In this document: positions 23,673-35,016 of the stretch, piece by piece
Layout of the letters: each line of letters starts with the position of its first letter
Position numbering within the stretch: position 1 is the first letter of the stretch
Assembly: GCF_001619985.1 (NCBI RefSeq)
Contig: NW_017264200.1
Location: 186,001-250,000 of the forward strand
Source of the DNA: Xylona heveae TC161
Lineage: Eukaryota > Ascomycota > Xylonomycetes > Xylonales > Xylonaceae
Reading direction: 5' to 3'
Length of the DNA stretch: 64,000 nt
Translations under genes and position numbers: made by a program
Notes under the pieces: model-generated
The model's database searches: none
What the model saw: only the letters and a program-made list of their open reading frames with translations
Told to the model about the DNA's origin: nothing

Positions 23673-26639
23673 ATGGCTGGCGTCTTGTCTCAAACTCTGC
23701 AGTCCATTACCCACACCAAGTTTGCTCAGATTGAGAAACAGCGCCATAATCTCCAGTCCCATAACAAGTCACTTGACGATGCGCTCGCAAAAGCAACGTC
23801 TCAACATGAGCGGATCCGCATCCTGCTGGATGGCCTTGAGTCGCTTGGTTCGTCTTCTCTAAAGCGTTCCGATGAGTCTGCAGAAGAGTCAGACGATGAA
23901 AGTATTTCCGGCAGTCCAAGTTCAGGAAAGGACAGCAAAGAATCCAAATCGCCCTTCTTCACAAACGAAGCAAAGATATATCGCAAACTGATTAATCAAG
24001 CCGACTCCGATTCTTCAATTTCTGCAAGTCTTCTCTCCGAATGGGAATCGAACTTGAAACAAACCATTGATATGCAGAGAAATAAACTTGACTTTGCGAG
24101 TCTCTACAGCAAACTGGTCACTGAATGGCTGACAAACTCGGCCGATACGCCTGTCAAGGGATCCGGTACAAGCAGCGCAGACAAACCGGCTGTCGACAGT
24201 GGTGCAGCCGAAGAGGCCTTTGAACCAGTTGGGCGTGAAGAAATGCATGAGCAACGCAAGACCTTTGAGCCTTATGTCTTCAACGCCAAAGAAACCGACA
24301 CCGACGCAATCCAGGGCTACCTAACCAATCTATTCGCGTCGAATAAAATCCAAAAGGAACAGCTCAAAAAGCTGCGCCTCAAGTTCAAGAATTTTGGCGA
24401 GCACTTCTTTGCCTCTGTGTCTCAGCCCGTCTTCGACGAAGATGCAGTCAAAATGGCTCTCAAGGGTCTTTTGAAATTGGACCTGCTGACGGAAGAAAAG
24501 CGCATGATGTTACGAGAATTCCAGCGCAACAGTGTCGTCCTCTCCGAGATCGCCAATGTGCTCAACATGAGGCTTGCTGCTCTCGACGAATGGACATGGG
24601 GCACTGAAGCCATTCTCATTGAGCAGCGCCGCGCTTTAAATGGGCGGTATCGAGTCTTTACTGACGAGGATTTGTTGCAAGCCTTGTTTCTGCACTATTT
24701 GGGTCTGAAATGGGCGGTCGAGCTTAAGAGAGCCTTGTCGCAATTCTACGAGTCACTAGCCTGGACACGACAACGAGGCCCCATGTCAAAACTCGAACTG
24801 GAGAGAAGAAGGTACTTTTTAGGCGAGAAAGTGAGAAACAAGACTGTCGACCGAAAACGTCAAGCCTTCTACACGGACTACTTTTTAACCCAGCTTCCAG
24901 ATTCAATAGCGGAGGCTGGACGGGGCTACGATGGAGATAGTGACGAGGACGATGATGATACCAATAGCGACGAGAGCAAGCAAAACTCTCCTGTTGAGCT
25001 CAAGCAACAGCTGCTCCACGCTCTCAGCACCGAAGCTTTGATCGCGAAAAACCTACACGGCAGCTTGACTGTCATTCAATCCGACTTCAAGTGGTTCGGG
25101 CCCTCGGTGCCGCACTCAACTGTGTTGGCCGTCTTGGAATTTTTTGGAGTTCCCAAGATATGGATCAGTTTCTTCCATCGCTATCTCGAAGCGCCTCTCC
25201 GATTCAAGCAGGACGGACCAGACGGCCAAGTCCGGCCTCGCAAGCGGGGTCTCTACAACTCGCACATTCTCTGCGACTTCTTTGGTGAACTTGTCTTGTT
25301 CTGCCTCGACTACGCCATCAACCAAAAGACGTCTGGCGCCGGTCTCTACCGTATGCACGATGATTTTTGGTTCTGGGGCCGTCAATCTACTTGCGAAACG
25401 GCGTGGGCTACAGTTCTCCGCTTCACCGAGCTAATGGGTCTGGATCTGAATGAAGAAAAGACGGCGGCGGTACGGATTACTGATCAGAAGAAACGCAAGC
25501 ACAGCCGGGACTCCGAGGCGCTTTCCAAGACCCTCCCATATGGCGAGATCAAATGGGGGTTCCTCCGGCTCGATGCGAAAACGGGCGACTTTGTCATCAA
25601 TCAAGACGACGTGGACAAGCACATTGGCGAGCTCAAGCTCCAGCTCGGCGCATGTAAGAGCACCTTTGCGTGGATCAAAGCATGGAACACATATGTGGCT
25701 CGATTCTTTGTCGCCAATTTTGGCAAGCCAGCGCACTGTTTTGGCCGACGACACGTGGATGACATGATTGAAACGCTCGTACGCATCCAGCGCGCCGTCT
25801 TTGCCAATGATACCGGCACCGCCAACAGCGTGACAGAGTATGTGCGGCAAATGGTCGAGGCGCGATTCGGCGTCAAGGATCTGCCCGACGGATTCATCTT
25901 CTTCCCCATGTCCATGGGCGGTATGGGCGTGACAAACCCGTTTGTCGAGCTCTTTGCCCTCCGCGACACCGTCGCCAAGTCGCCAGAAAAGATTTTGACG
26001 AGGGCTTTTGCCGAAGAAGAACGAGAATACAAGCATCTCCAGAAAGTCTTTGACGAAGGCAACGTGAAGCTTCCACCATTATATCACATGTCTGATGAAC
26101 TCCGTGACTCTCTACAGCAAGACCGCACACGGCGACAACAGCAGCAAAACCTTTCCACGGCTCGGAAGTCTGACGATGACAATGACAGTAACTTTAACCT
26201 CGACTCTACTTCTGACTCTACTTCTGACTCTACTTCTGACTCTGACTCTGAATCCCTTTCGTCCTCATCAGACAATGATAACGAACCATCCCTCTTCATG
26301 ACCTTTGAAGAATTCACCCGCTACAGAGAATCCACCTCTCCCCAGCTCGCACAAGCATATTCCCGCCTCCTCGCGTCCCCCGAACCAGCTCCTCTCCCCG
26401 AACCGTCTTTCTACGCCGCCCTTTCCCGCGCCGGACCCACCTCCGATCAGGATGACCTCAAGGAAACCTTTGGCGGCAGATACTGGCGGTACTTGCCCAT
26501 CTACTGGCGCATCGTCGTCTCCATGTATGGCCCTGACACGCACCGCCGGTTTGGGTTTTTGAGAATAGTCGATAAGGGTCTGCTCCCGCAGGGCATGATT
26601 GAGTTGTTTAATGCCCGCAGAGCGAAATGGTTAGGTTGA
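23673..26639 (+). CDS. Cellular reverse-transcriptase-related protein (RVT type)
   Basis: One uninterrupted exon of 988 codons. Residues 1-65 look coiled-coil (FAQIEKQRHNLQSHNKSLDD), and Ser/Asp/Glu-rich linkers surround residues 68-90, 420-440 and 830-870. The middle holds reverse-transcriptase motifs: motif A with Asp471 (SDFKWFGPSVPH), a G-V-P-K-I-W helix, a motif-B-like KRGLYNSHILCDF, motif C His562-Asp563-Asp564 (RMHDDFWFW) and motif-D-like LNEEKT (593-597). All three catalytic aspartates are present. No LTRs, endonuclease, RNase H, gag or zinc knuckle is visible. This layout (N-terminal coiled coil, intact catalytic Asp residues, long single-copy ORF) matches the rvt genes described in fungi, protists and some bacteria, thought to be domesticated cellular enzymes able to polymerise nucleotides. 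The exact cellular role is unknown. The rvt assignment is inferred from motifs and architecture. Confidence 0.8.
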   Translation: MAGVLSQTLQSITHTKFAQIEKQRHNLQSHNKSLDDALAKATSQHERIRILLDGLESLGSSSLKRSDESAEESDDESISGSPSSGKDSKESKSPFFTNEAKIYRKLINQADSDSSISASLLSEWESNLKQTIDMQRNKLDFASLYSKLVTEWLTNSADTPVKGSGTSSADKPAVDSGAAEEAFEPVGREEMHEQRKTFEPYVFNAKETDTDAIQGYLTNLFASNKIQKEQLKKLRLKFKNFGEHFFASVSQPVFDEDAVKMALKGLLKLDLLTEEKRMMLREFQRNSVVLSEIANVLNMRLAALDEWTWGTEAILIEQRRALNGRYRVFTDEDLLQALFLHYLGLKWAVELKRALSQFYESLAWTRQRGPMSKLELERRRYFLGEKVRNKTVDRKRQAFYTDYFLTQLPDSIAEAGRGYDGDSDEDDDDTNSDESKQNSPVELKQQLLHALSTEALIAKNLHGSLTVIQSDFKWFGPSVPHSTVLAVLEFFGVPKIWISFFHRYLEAPLRFKQDGPDGQVRPRKRGLYNSHILCDFFGELVLFCLDYAINQKTSGAGLYRMHDDFWFWGRQSTCETAWATVLRFTELMGLDLNEEKTAAVRITDQKKRKHSRDSEALSKTLPYGEIKWGFLRLDAKTGDFVINQDDVDKHIGELKLQLGACKSTFAWIKAWNTYVARFFVANFGKPAHCFGRRHVDDMIETLVRIQRAVFANDTGTANSVTEYVRQMVEARFGVKDLPDGFIFFPMSMGGMGVTNPFVELFALRDTVAKSPEKILTRAFAEEEREYKHLQKVFDEGNVKLPPLYHMSDELRDSLQQDRTRRQQQQNLSTARKSDDDNDSNFNLDSTSDSTSDSTSDSDSESLSSSSDNDNEPSLFMTFEEFTRYRESTSPQLAQAYSRLLASPEPAPLPEPSFYAALSRAGPTSDQDDLKETFGGRYWRYLPIYWRIVVSMYGPDTHRRFGFLRIVDKGLLPQGMIELFNARRAKWLG

Positions 26640-26683
26640 TGCTGTTTGATGCTGTTACGATTCTATGTATTTAATTATCTATC

Positions 26684-26744
26684 TATTATTATTATTATTA
26701 TTATTATTATTGTTATTATTGTTATTATTATTATTATTTTTATT
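26684..26744 (+). repeat. ATT trinucleotide microsatellite
   Basis: Roughly 20 ATT units broken by a few TGT units, starting about 45 bases after the stop codon of the RVT-type gene, so it probably lies in its 3' UTR. Confidence 0.9.
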
Positions 26745-27939
26745 GCCATCATCGTCATCATCACCACCATCATCTCTGCTGTTGTTTTTTTCCCTTGTCC
26801 TCGCCCTTCTTTTCTCGCCCTTTGTCCCATTATTCAGGGGGGAAAAACAAAGTAAGTCAAGGAAAATAGGAAATAACTACGAATGGAAAGAATTTTAACT
26901 TTCCCCGTCTCATATATTTGACTTTTATTGACTGTATTTTATTTTATTTTATTTCTATTTCTATTTCTATATCTATTTCTAGTTTATTTTACTTTTGCCC
27001 CCTCCCCGTAACAATTAATTGACAGGAGAAGGGGAAAAATAAAAGAAAAAAATAAAATAAAAAATTTAAATAAGCTTATTTAAATGCCACGATCTGAGCA
27101 AACTTCCCAATCTATAATTACTCCCAAAAGCAAATGGATTGCATTTATCTCTTCCTCCCCACCCTTACGCAGCAAATACTCTGGTAGTGACATCCAAAAT
27201 CAATATCTGATAGCATGACACCGACACTGTCGGTTCTGCCGGGAACCAAGGGAGGGGTTTGTAGAGTAGTAGGTAGATTATCATCTAAACTTGGTAATTT
27301 CTGCCATGTCGCAAATTGCAATCGGAAAGAACTACCAAACAGGAAAAAATAATATCAAAACAAAGGGTCACGTGTGGTCATTGAAACGCGAGCCATGTGG
27401 TAATTGGATCAGGAAACGAAAAAAAAAGGAAACGATTGTACAGAGGAATATTTTCCCAGATATAAAGTAATTTTTATTATTTTTTCCTATTCTTAAAGAT
27501 AATAATAATAGGGAAAGTGAATGGCGGATACACTTGTCAAGCTTTTTTACGGAATGAACAAGTCTATGGCAAAGAATGACAGGTGCTGAGAGGCCTCTCT
27601 GCGAACAACTAGGGGTAAAAAGGGGAGAGACGGATGTTGTTGTGACTAAAGCTTGACTTGCGGAGACTGTGGAATATAGGGTGAGTAGATATTAATACAC
27701 AAGCAGAGAAGATTGACGAGATGTGTGAGACAAGTGAAGAGCCAAGTGGGGTAAAAGCCTCATAAGACTTATTGTGCTGGAATGATTAGTCAATGAATCA
27801 ATCAAGTAGAATGCGTTCATGTAAGCAGCTGCAGGCCGGCCAGGCAGACAGCAGACATAAGACATAAGACGCACAGACACAAGTGGGATGGTTAGAGGCG
27901 AAAGGCGTCGAGGGAAAAAATAAAAACATGTGGACGGGA

Positions 27940-28290
27940 AGAAGATCGAGATGGGAGTGAGAGGGGAGAGGATATAGAAGAGAGTATCCAGCAAGAAGAA
28001 AGAAAAGAGAAAAGGGAAAGGGGGAAGAGACAGAGGAGAGGGCGCGAAGAGGTAAAGGATGAATTGAAAAGGGGAATCAAAGATAAGGAGAAGAAAACAA
28101 GAAGGACAGGCGGAGGATGAGAAGAGAACATTTGTTTCCTGCAGGTCAGAGGAGAAGGGGGGAGGTCCGGCTCGTCAAGGCAAGACGGCAGAAGTACAGA
28201 GGACGGACGTAATGGAGACAAGAAGACAGGGTGAGAGAAAAAGGAAGAAAGAAAGGGAGATAGAAAAAAGAACAAGAGAAAGAAAAGCCG
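27940..28290 (+). repeat. Long homopurine-rich tract
   Basis: Some 350 bases of the plus strand are overwhelmingly A and G (runs such as aagaagaaagaaaagagaaa and gaagagacagaggagaggg), with only scattered pyrimidines. Read on the minus strand it is a CT-rich tract of the kind found in fungal promoters, but no gene follows it on that strand. It could also form triplex (H-DNA). Confidence 0.65.
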
Positions 28291-29160
28291 AGCACGGTAT
28301 ATCGGCCAATAATGGTTGCAGGGGAAGTCGAAAATTATGCAGATGCAATGCAATGCAATGTAGTCAAGGGTCGCAGATATGCCTGCAGGGTGCGTGCGCG
28401 CATACACGCATATACGCACACGTCTTTTCTCTGCGTCTCCTAGGGATGGCTCCCAGTAAGTCAGCTAGTCACCGAATCTATCGGCGCCACTTAACTGGCT
28501 AGTCTTTCCCGAAGGAAAGTGTGGTACAGCCCACATGTTAACGCATCCATTTTCTCACCCTGGTCAGACTGCAAGCCCCCCTCTTTTTTCTACGGCGGAA
28601 TGCAGTCACAGAGAACCTATGAGGTTTCATGGGCGTCATAAGCCACTTTCGCCTTGGACCGTCCCCTAGACATAATTAAGCCCCATAACCCCGAAGATCC
28701 CAGACAATAGCTGTGATCAACCCTACCTGGACTCTTCACCCCTACCACCTACCTAACGCAAAAGGTCTTCTATCCGTAACCCACAAAACGTTCCACTACC
28801 CTTTCCCTACCGACCTTCTTCCCCACCCCGCCCAACGAGGCGACCAGCGGTCAAGGCGACCACCCCTAAAATCTTGGGTTGCGGTCCGCCCCAAATTGCT
28901 GCGACACGCTCTGCAGTCGATGCAGCACTTGTTGCTCACCTGAGAGATTTTGACCCGGCCGCAGGGTACCAGCCGGAATGGCCAAACGTGCGTGCATGTA
29001 GACAATTCCAACGTACATTCACAATAGGCAGCAAGAAACGACGAAAGATGAATGGCATTCCTGAACAGATCAGTCCCGGTCAAAGATCAAAGTCTGCGCA
29101 TCAGACAAAGATAATTGTAAGAAAAAAAGCCAGTGCCGGTATGTTACCTGCTATCGAGCC

Positions 29161-30858
29161 GACTGACCACGCAGGATTGTTCTGATCGAGCAAAGCAAAC
29201 CCAGGGTAAGAGATTGGCCAGGGCACGCTTCCCCGTGTTGAATGATTGGACAACAAAATCAGTAAGCGTGACATATTGACCCGGGGCGGGTTCGTTTACA
29301 TTGTTCACCAGCTTGGATAAGGGCAAAATTCTCAACATGTTATTGAAAGGAAGAACGACAATGTAGAGAGGGGGCAAAGCAATAAGCTGCGCATGCCCTT
29401 TTCAGCTTGAATGACACTTGCAATCTGTATTCTGATCGCCGTTCGGACGTCGGATTGTAACTGCGCCCCACTCCGTGATTGTTTTGACCGACGGTGGTGG
29501 CATCCGAATGATTCCCATCAAGTGAGGAGACAAGGAGCACTGTGTACGAGGCCAAAGCAAAAAATAACAGGCCTGAAAATGCGAAATGCATATGTGCAAC
29601 GACCGATCGTTTGCCTTTCAGGTTGCCTCGTCCCAAACCGACACGGCTGATTTGCTCACTATGCCATTCGAAGACGCATTGGTGATGCATTGATGCAGAG
29701 CGAGTTTGCCACCATCGTAGGCCAAAGCACCGAGCACTGGTAGCAATTCGGCCCAAATAAAGCGCGTATTCCTTGATAGTGGGGTAGAGCTGACGATCAA
29801 TTGGCACTCAACGGCAGGGTTCAGCCGTATTCGAGCGGATATGGATGATGAACCTGTGTAGCAATCCAAATTCCAATCCCGGGGGTAGCCCGTACAGTGG
29901 TGGGGTCCCAAAGGATTGAATTTTTGTGACCCGCAAATTTGATTGCAAGATAGCTGAACTATGATGCGAACGGACGTTTGAAATTGACCAGACCGCGTTC
30001 GCCACGTCAGTAGGGTCCTTGATTGTTGATCGTGCTTCCTTTCTCTAGCGTGAAGCCAAAACTCTAACTTGAACATGGCGTGCGATGCTCTTACCATGTT
30101 TCCCTGCCGTGTGTCGGTCACGCCCCGTCTTGTGGATCCGACACGGATATGTTGTGGCGACCCTAAAGTCTGCGATTGAGAACGATCCCGAATGCAATCG
30201 TGGTCAGCTGAGATGATGTCGTCCCAGACAATTGGGCAATGGCATGTCGGTCAAATTCGGCTTAGACGTGAGCCGGGCATGCCGTGGCATAATCGATTCG
30301 TTAAGTTGCAGCATTGCAACGCAGGATGTGACAATAAGGTGACTCGAATTCGATGTGATGCTAGAGACAAGGGGCTGACATGCATATTGCCAATATCAGA
30401 ACCGGCAGCTGCCAGTAGTTCTGCGATGATAGGACAGTAGTACGCGACAGTCAGTGCATCCGAAAGTGTCCGTCCAGTCTTTTCCTAAAGAGAGTAATGA
30501 GCCATGACAGACGTGAACACAGGAAGGAATTGGTTTCCCAAAAGATCCCTGCAGAAAGCCAACTAAAGGAGCGCCCTTGAACTTCGAGCGAGAGCACGGA
30601 AAGGGGCGTTGACGAAAAACACCAATTCCGATATCTCGACCGGGAGTAAAGGCGGCACAGTTCGATGGCCGAGACCAGGCCAGCCAAGAGAAGAATGACC
30701 GAGCGCGACTCGGTGAAGCCATGGCGTCGGTGGGAGAGAATGTGGTGATTCAGATGCCAATAATTCCCATGGTATGTTAGGATTCGAACGACTTCTGCAA
30801 CCATCCCTGACCAGGTTGGAAGATGAATCGACTGGATCACATCCAGGGAATTATCCAT
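29161..30858 (-). pseudogene. Possible decayed membrane protein gene (wax-synthase/MBOAT-like?)
   Basis: Several minus-strand frames carry membrane-like segments: near 30640-30720 (ESRSVILLLAGLVSAIELC), near 29650-29690 (RCFGLRWWQTRS), near 29545-29600 (HMHFAFSGLLFFALASYTV) and near 29340-29390 (LIALPPLYIVVPFNNML). The FG-R-W-W-Q followed by a membrane helix with SGLL recalls the FWGRxWHQ and SGLxHA signatures of fungal wax-synthase-like acetyltransferases. The pieces lie in different frames with stops between them and no splice pattern I can defend, so this is either a degraded gene or coincidence. Confidence 0.2.
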
Positions 30859-31663
30859 GACCCGGCTCAGGAGGTGAGCGATTTTCCCCCCAACACCTAG
30901 AGGCTAATGTACGTGACGAAGTTTTCGGTGTTTAACTTCGTGATCTGTACAACACAAAGGATCCCGTGCTGACCCTCTTGCAACGCCGAGGAAGTGTTTG
31001 TCCTGCAGCAGGGATGCATTCAAGCCGTGTTTTTGTGATGATCAGGAGCTTCAAGTGTTATAGTTGGACGACGAGAAGCGGGGTAAGAGAAATGGTTAGA
31101 CGACGGGTGGTGACGGAGGCAGAATCATAGGATCAACATGTTTTATTGTCAATTGAGGTATCGATGTGGAGGTGAGGTGGAGTTGTGTTCGAAACAACAT
31201 AAATACGTCGTTCAACTTCTCTTTGTTTCGCCTTTGTTCGTCCACCACCGTCATCTCGAGCTCGAGTCCACAGCAGAGCCAATCAGTATTGTCGAAATCT
31301 TCAATTGATCCTAAAGCTAAACGTTCAGTCAACACTGTATCCTGCTTGCTCAAACGCAACTACTACCAAAGGTCAAAACACCCCGGTGGGTAGGTTTCTG
31401 ATCATTATTCAAAACTTTTTGCCGATCCTTCTCAGGGGTAGGTTCTGATTGGCTTCAGCAGGTCGAGAGGGAAAGAAAAGTGTCGCACAGATAGCATTGG
31501 CAATCGAGCCTTGTTAGACTCAGAGCTAGGCAAACAAAGAAAAAAAAAATTTCTCCTTTGGCCTCTCTCTCTTTTCAAATTTGAGGTGAGTGCTTGGGCC
31601 ATGAACAGTCAATGGCTGGGATGCTGATTGCACCGAGTCCGCTTCAGATTTCAGACGTGAAAC

Positions 31664-31996
31664 ATGTGCTTTTTCGACCAGCATCGGTTCGCCTGTGGTG
31701 ACTGGAAATGGGGCCACTTCCGGCAACACTGCAACAGAGAATACCGGACCGGAGAAACGTGCGGTATGAAACTGATCATGACGACGGTGCCGGTTGGGCA
31801 AAAGTGCAAACTTTGCGAAAAGATCGACACGAAACAACGCCGCCGCACAGCCGAGGTTGAGCGCATCAATCGCTGGCGGCGCGAGGGGAGCAAGTTCAGC
31901 GCCTCAATTGATAGGTCATACGAGATCGTACGCTCCCTGGACGCTGAGATCTATGAGCTCGGCTGCGAACGGCAAAGGCGACTGCAGTCCATCTAG
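31664..31996 (+). CDS. Small conserved Cys/His-rich fungal protein, 110 aa
   Basis: A single exon of 111 codons starting at the ATG of MCFFDQHRFACGDWKW. It has a Cys/His spacing (C2, H7, C11, H22, C23, C33 and the pair C48/C51 in KCKLCEKID) that could bind zinc, then a charged helical half (RRRTAEVERINRWRREG to SLDAEIYELGCERQRR) likely to be coiled coil. I recall small ascomycete proteins with the same start and the TGETCGMKL segment, but no assigned function. It stands alone with wide spacers on both sides. Confidence 0.75.
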   Translation: MCFFDQHRFACGDWKWGHFRQHCNREYRTGETCGMKLIMTTVPVGQKCKLCEKIDTKQRRRTAEVERINRWRREGSKFSASIDRSYEIVRSLDAEIYELGCERQRRLQSI

Positions 31997-33201
31997 GGAA
32001 GCAATAAAACGGCTATGCCGAGGAAAGGGGGAAAGACTGGGGAAAACGGTTGAAACAAATCGCGGCAAACTGTCTGACCGCTCTGCTATGCTGTTTCGTC
32101 TCTGGAGCGTCATGGCCCACTCAACAATGGGAGAATTGAGTCCTTAGCGACCCGAAAGCGGAGGGTGCTGGTGGCCATGGCGGCTGGAGCTGGCGTTCTC
32201 TTTGCTGCAGGAATCTTTTTCATCATAGCGTGACATTCTCTTCCCTCGCTCAATTCTTCGACTCTCTTCTATCCTTTTTTTGCTGGGGTCGAATTTTGTT
32301 GTGTCATTCTTCTCCGTCCTTTCGCTTTTGATTTTTTTTTTCCTGAAACGCTTTTGGAAGAAAAGGTTCAATGCTAAGTTTAATTATCAATCAAACCCCA
32401 CTCGATTCATCTGAAACTTCTTTGAAAGGTTTAACCGCCGTGACCAGGGCTTTGTGCTAAGAGAGCCGTGCATCCTCAAAATAGAAAAGGGAAGGCTGAC
32501 AGGCGGCCACGTGGCTAGCCTGCCCCGCTGGTGACGATGGTCTCCATGGTTGGTGGAGGCTTCAAATCAACGGACAGAGTCCGGCCGTAGAGTGATCTGA
32601 GATGTAATAACCGTAAGAATCTCAACGGCTGGAATGCCGGATATGTATGACATATTTCGATCAGCAGATGCTAAATATTCGCAGGGGGAAAGCAAGTAGC
32701 GTTTCCAGGGCTTCCATTCACAAATCACAGCTCTCTTTCCGGACGGAGAGATACGTGGGAGGTTGTGGAAGAATAGCGAAAGCGGGGTTCCGGGAAGGAG
32801 AAAGCGGCCAGCGGGAGCGAATAGATGGGATCCATGGTTCACTGTGATGGCTGACTCAGCAGAAGTACCCATCCACGCAAAAGCGCGGAGCCAGATACCT
32901 GGGTCAGGGACAGAGGAGTAGAGATACCTTCCAATCCGACTCAGAAACGCACAGATATAAAGTATCTGTACTTCTCTCTCTCTGGGTCAGCGATTTGTCT
33001 ATCAAGAAGGCGCAACAAGGGGGAGTTGATACAACACACAGACGCCGGGGGGGAAAGACAGTAGAAACAGAGACCCTAACTGACCTCATCCCTTCCTCAC
33101 ACCATCGTTTGATGAGCCGCTCAGCGACATGGGTTTCAAACTTTATTGCTAGCCCTTGTCTGCAAACCAAAGAGGTGAGGATGGCGCCTGCTGCTAACAG
33201 C
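31997..33201. other. Spacer
   Basis: No supported gene. TGACTCA occurs once near 32849. A TC-rich stretch at 32260-32345 (minus-strand GA) and short overlapping ORFs are all I see. Confidence 0.45.
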
Positions 33202-33804
33202 TCAGCTCGTCGAGCGTGATGACGCTGAGCGTCCCATATTTGGGATGATTCTTCGAAGAACTATCGTTTCATTCGTGCAACGTCTGATCTTGTCATGTAT
33301 TTCCACTTCCTTGAACAGCTCATGGCCAATTCTTTTCTTGGCATATTCTAATGGAATATTTCGTTTCCTTGTATAGCGTTGCTTCGTCCTTTCTCTTTGC
33401 CGTTCTCTAAGTTGTTGTATTGTCATTGGACATGTCTGTCCGAGCTTTGGAACCGCCGCAAGTCGTTCCCGTGATTTATGCCCCGCACCATTTTTCCTGG
33501 CGTGATATGCTGCCAAGTTTTGTTGAAGACTTAAGTCGAGCTCCTGTACGTTCAAGTATGTTGCAGCGTTCATCTCTTTTGACGACTTCGATATTGGGAG
33601 CAGAATCTGGGTCGGATCAAGGTGGCAAAGCGCATCAATGACAAAGATACAGGACAAGTTTCTCTCTTTATACTCAAGTGTCATCATGTCACAGGTCAAA
33701 GGAGAAAGAGCTTTGCTGGCTTCTCTGACGGCCCTGCCTGACACAGATGCGTGGCGCCGCGTTACTGGCCTAAGTATATCACTGACGGCCGTGTCTGCCA
33801 CCAA
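33202..33804 (-). CDS. Hypothetical basic protein ORF, up to 200 aa
   Basis: A single open frame of 201 codons. The first third (TRRHASVSGRAVREASKALS) looks less protein-like than the rest, where EMNAATYLNVQELDLSLQQN is followed by a strongly basic, helix-prone run (QLRERQRERTKQRYTRKRN) and a Ser/Arg end. The true start may be the internal Met before NAATYL or an unseen upstream exon. No domain recognised; it may be a small nuclear or nucleolar protein, or chance. Confidence 0.3.
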   Translation of the reverse strand: MVADTAVSDILRPVTRRHASVSGRAVREASKALSPLTCDMMTLEYKERNLSCIFVIDALCHLDPTQILLPISKSSKEMNAATYLNVQELDLSLQQNLAAYHARKNGAGHKSRERLAAVPKLGQTCPMTIQQLRERQRERTKQRYTRKRNIPLEYAKKRIGHELFKEVEIHDKIRRCTNETIVLRRIIPNMGRSASSRSTS

Positions 33805-34074
33805 TCATACTTTAGAACGATCCCTCTCTCCAGGCAACCCACGACGACAATGTTTGGTGCAGCGATACTTCAATTTGCTCCTCATGTCCATTCAGAGGCT
33901 TGATCCGTCACCATGGTGTTGATCTAGTTCAAGAAAGATAGATTCAGAAAATGCATGCTACATGGATTAGAAATCTCTACGAGGAAAAGTCTAGTGTCAC
34001 AAAGGATATTCCGCGGCAGGAGCGCCGCCTTAATTTCTCGAGAAGAGTCGCGGGTACATTCTGCAAACCATGCT
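33805..34074. other. Spacer before the proteasome gene
   Basis: Short region between the start of the hypothetical ORF (-) and the stop of the proteasome gene (-). No feature stands out. Confidence 0.4.
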
Positions 34075-35016
34075 TCAGCCTGTTTCCGTATCCTCCTTCT
34101 TTGCCAGACCGTGCTCCTTCAATAACGCCGTAATCTCATCTGCGCTCCAAAGATGGTGGTAAATCTCGCCTTCCTTGGTTTTACCCACGGTAGCAAACTC
34201 GACTATCAAACAGTCGTCAGAAACACATGCACACTAACGCTTGGGAGGTTCCCGCATGACTTACCCTTCTCACTGCTGAGCTGTGTCGAGTCCATTGTCT
34301 TGCTCAGCACCTTGACAGCCATCCCACATGCTTCCTTGAGGCTGCATTCCTCTTTGTAATCTTGCTTCAACAAGCTTTGTGCGCTAGCGTTATTGGCTCC
34401 AACGCTCGTGGCCTTCCAACCACCGTAGTTGCCGCTCGGGTTGCTCTGGTAAAGCTGAAACTGACGAGTGGGATCCCAGCCGGCATAAATGAAAGAAACA
34501 CCAAATGGCCGAAGACCACCGTGTTGCGTGTACCCTTGTTTCAAATCGCATAATCTTCGAACGAGCTGCTCGCAAGGAATGTCTTCGTTGTAGGTTAAGA
34601 GGTATCGTTGGGCGGCTTGCCGGGCATAATTGATGAGAATATTGGCATCGGCGGTCATTCCAGCGACAGCGCAAATCATGTTGCTGACAATCCAATATGT
34701 TAGAAATCTATCTGAACCAGGTTCAGCTGTGATAAAAAGGATAAATCTCACTCGTTCAAGATGTAGAGCTTCTCAGCCGACGTGTCCTGCTCCAACAACT
34801 TGCTCGTAACTTTTCGCTCCGCGGCAAGAACGATACCATCTTGCGCCAAAATACCGAGGGCAGTTCCTGCATGTGAGATGGCTTCAAGGGCATATTCGAC
34901 CTGGTACAATCGCCCTTCGGGAGAGAAGATGGTCGTCTGAGCTCATAGTCAGCAAAAAGACCCTGCGGGACCGAAGAGAATGGGATAGTCACCCGTGAAT
35001 CGTATCTCCTAGACAT
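34075..35016 (-). CDS. PRE9: 20S proteasome subunit alpha type-4
   Basis: Four exons, 35016-34993, 34936-34752, 34683-34265 and 34202-34075, give 251 residues. The protein opens [28 protein letters not shown], the canonical alpha-subunit N-terminal helix that gates the core particle, then [38 protein letters not shown], the [13 protein letters not shown] strand pair, and a Lys-rich end. Like other alpha subunits it lacks a catalytic Thr and builds the outer ring. Exon 1 is only 24 nt, so the start depends on the GTGACT donor right after SR and the GAGCTCAG acceptor; reading through would break the conserved TTIFSPEG. It shares a 326-bp upstream region with the WW/FF splicing-factor gene on the other strand. 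Confidence 0.97.

Larger units (their letters stand above)
26640..31663. other. Five-kilobase gene-poor region
   Basis: Between the RVT-type gene and the small Cys/His protein gene. It contains an ATT microsatellite, a long homopurine tract (both listed separately), an AT-rich zone at 26900-27110 with TTTTATTTTATTT repeats, and a region at 29150-30860 whose minus strand gives several protein-like but disconnected frames (listed separately). I see no complete gene. Confidence 0.5.

Noticed and set aside
25431-26036. 201-codon antisense ORF within the RVT-type gene
   Set aside because: It lies fully opposite the conserved RT domain, and its sequence has no family resemblance.
23673-26639. Reading the RT-motif gene as a LINE or LTR element
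   Set aside because: No terminal repeats, poly(A) tail plus target duplication, endonuclease, integrase or gag; the ORF is intact and has an ordinary promoter.
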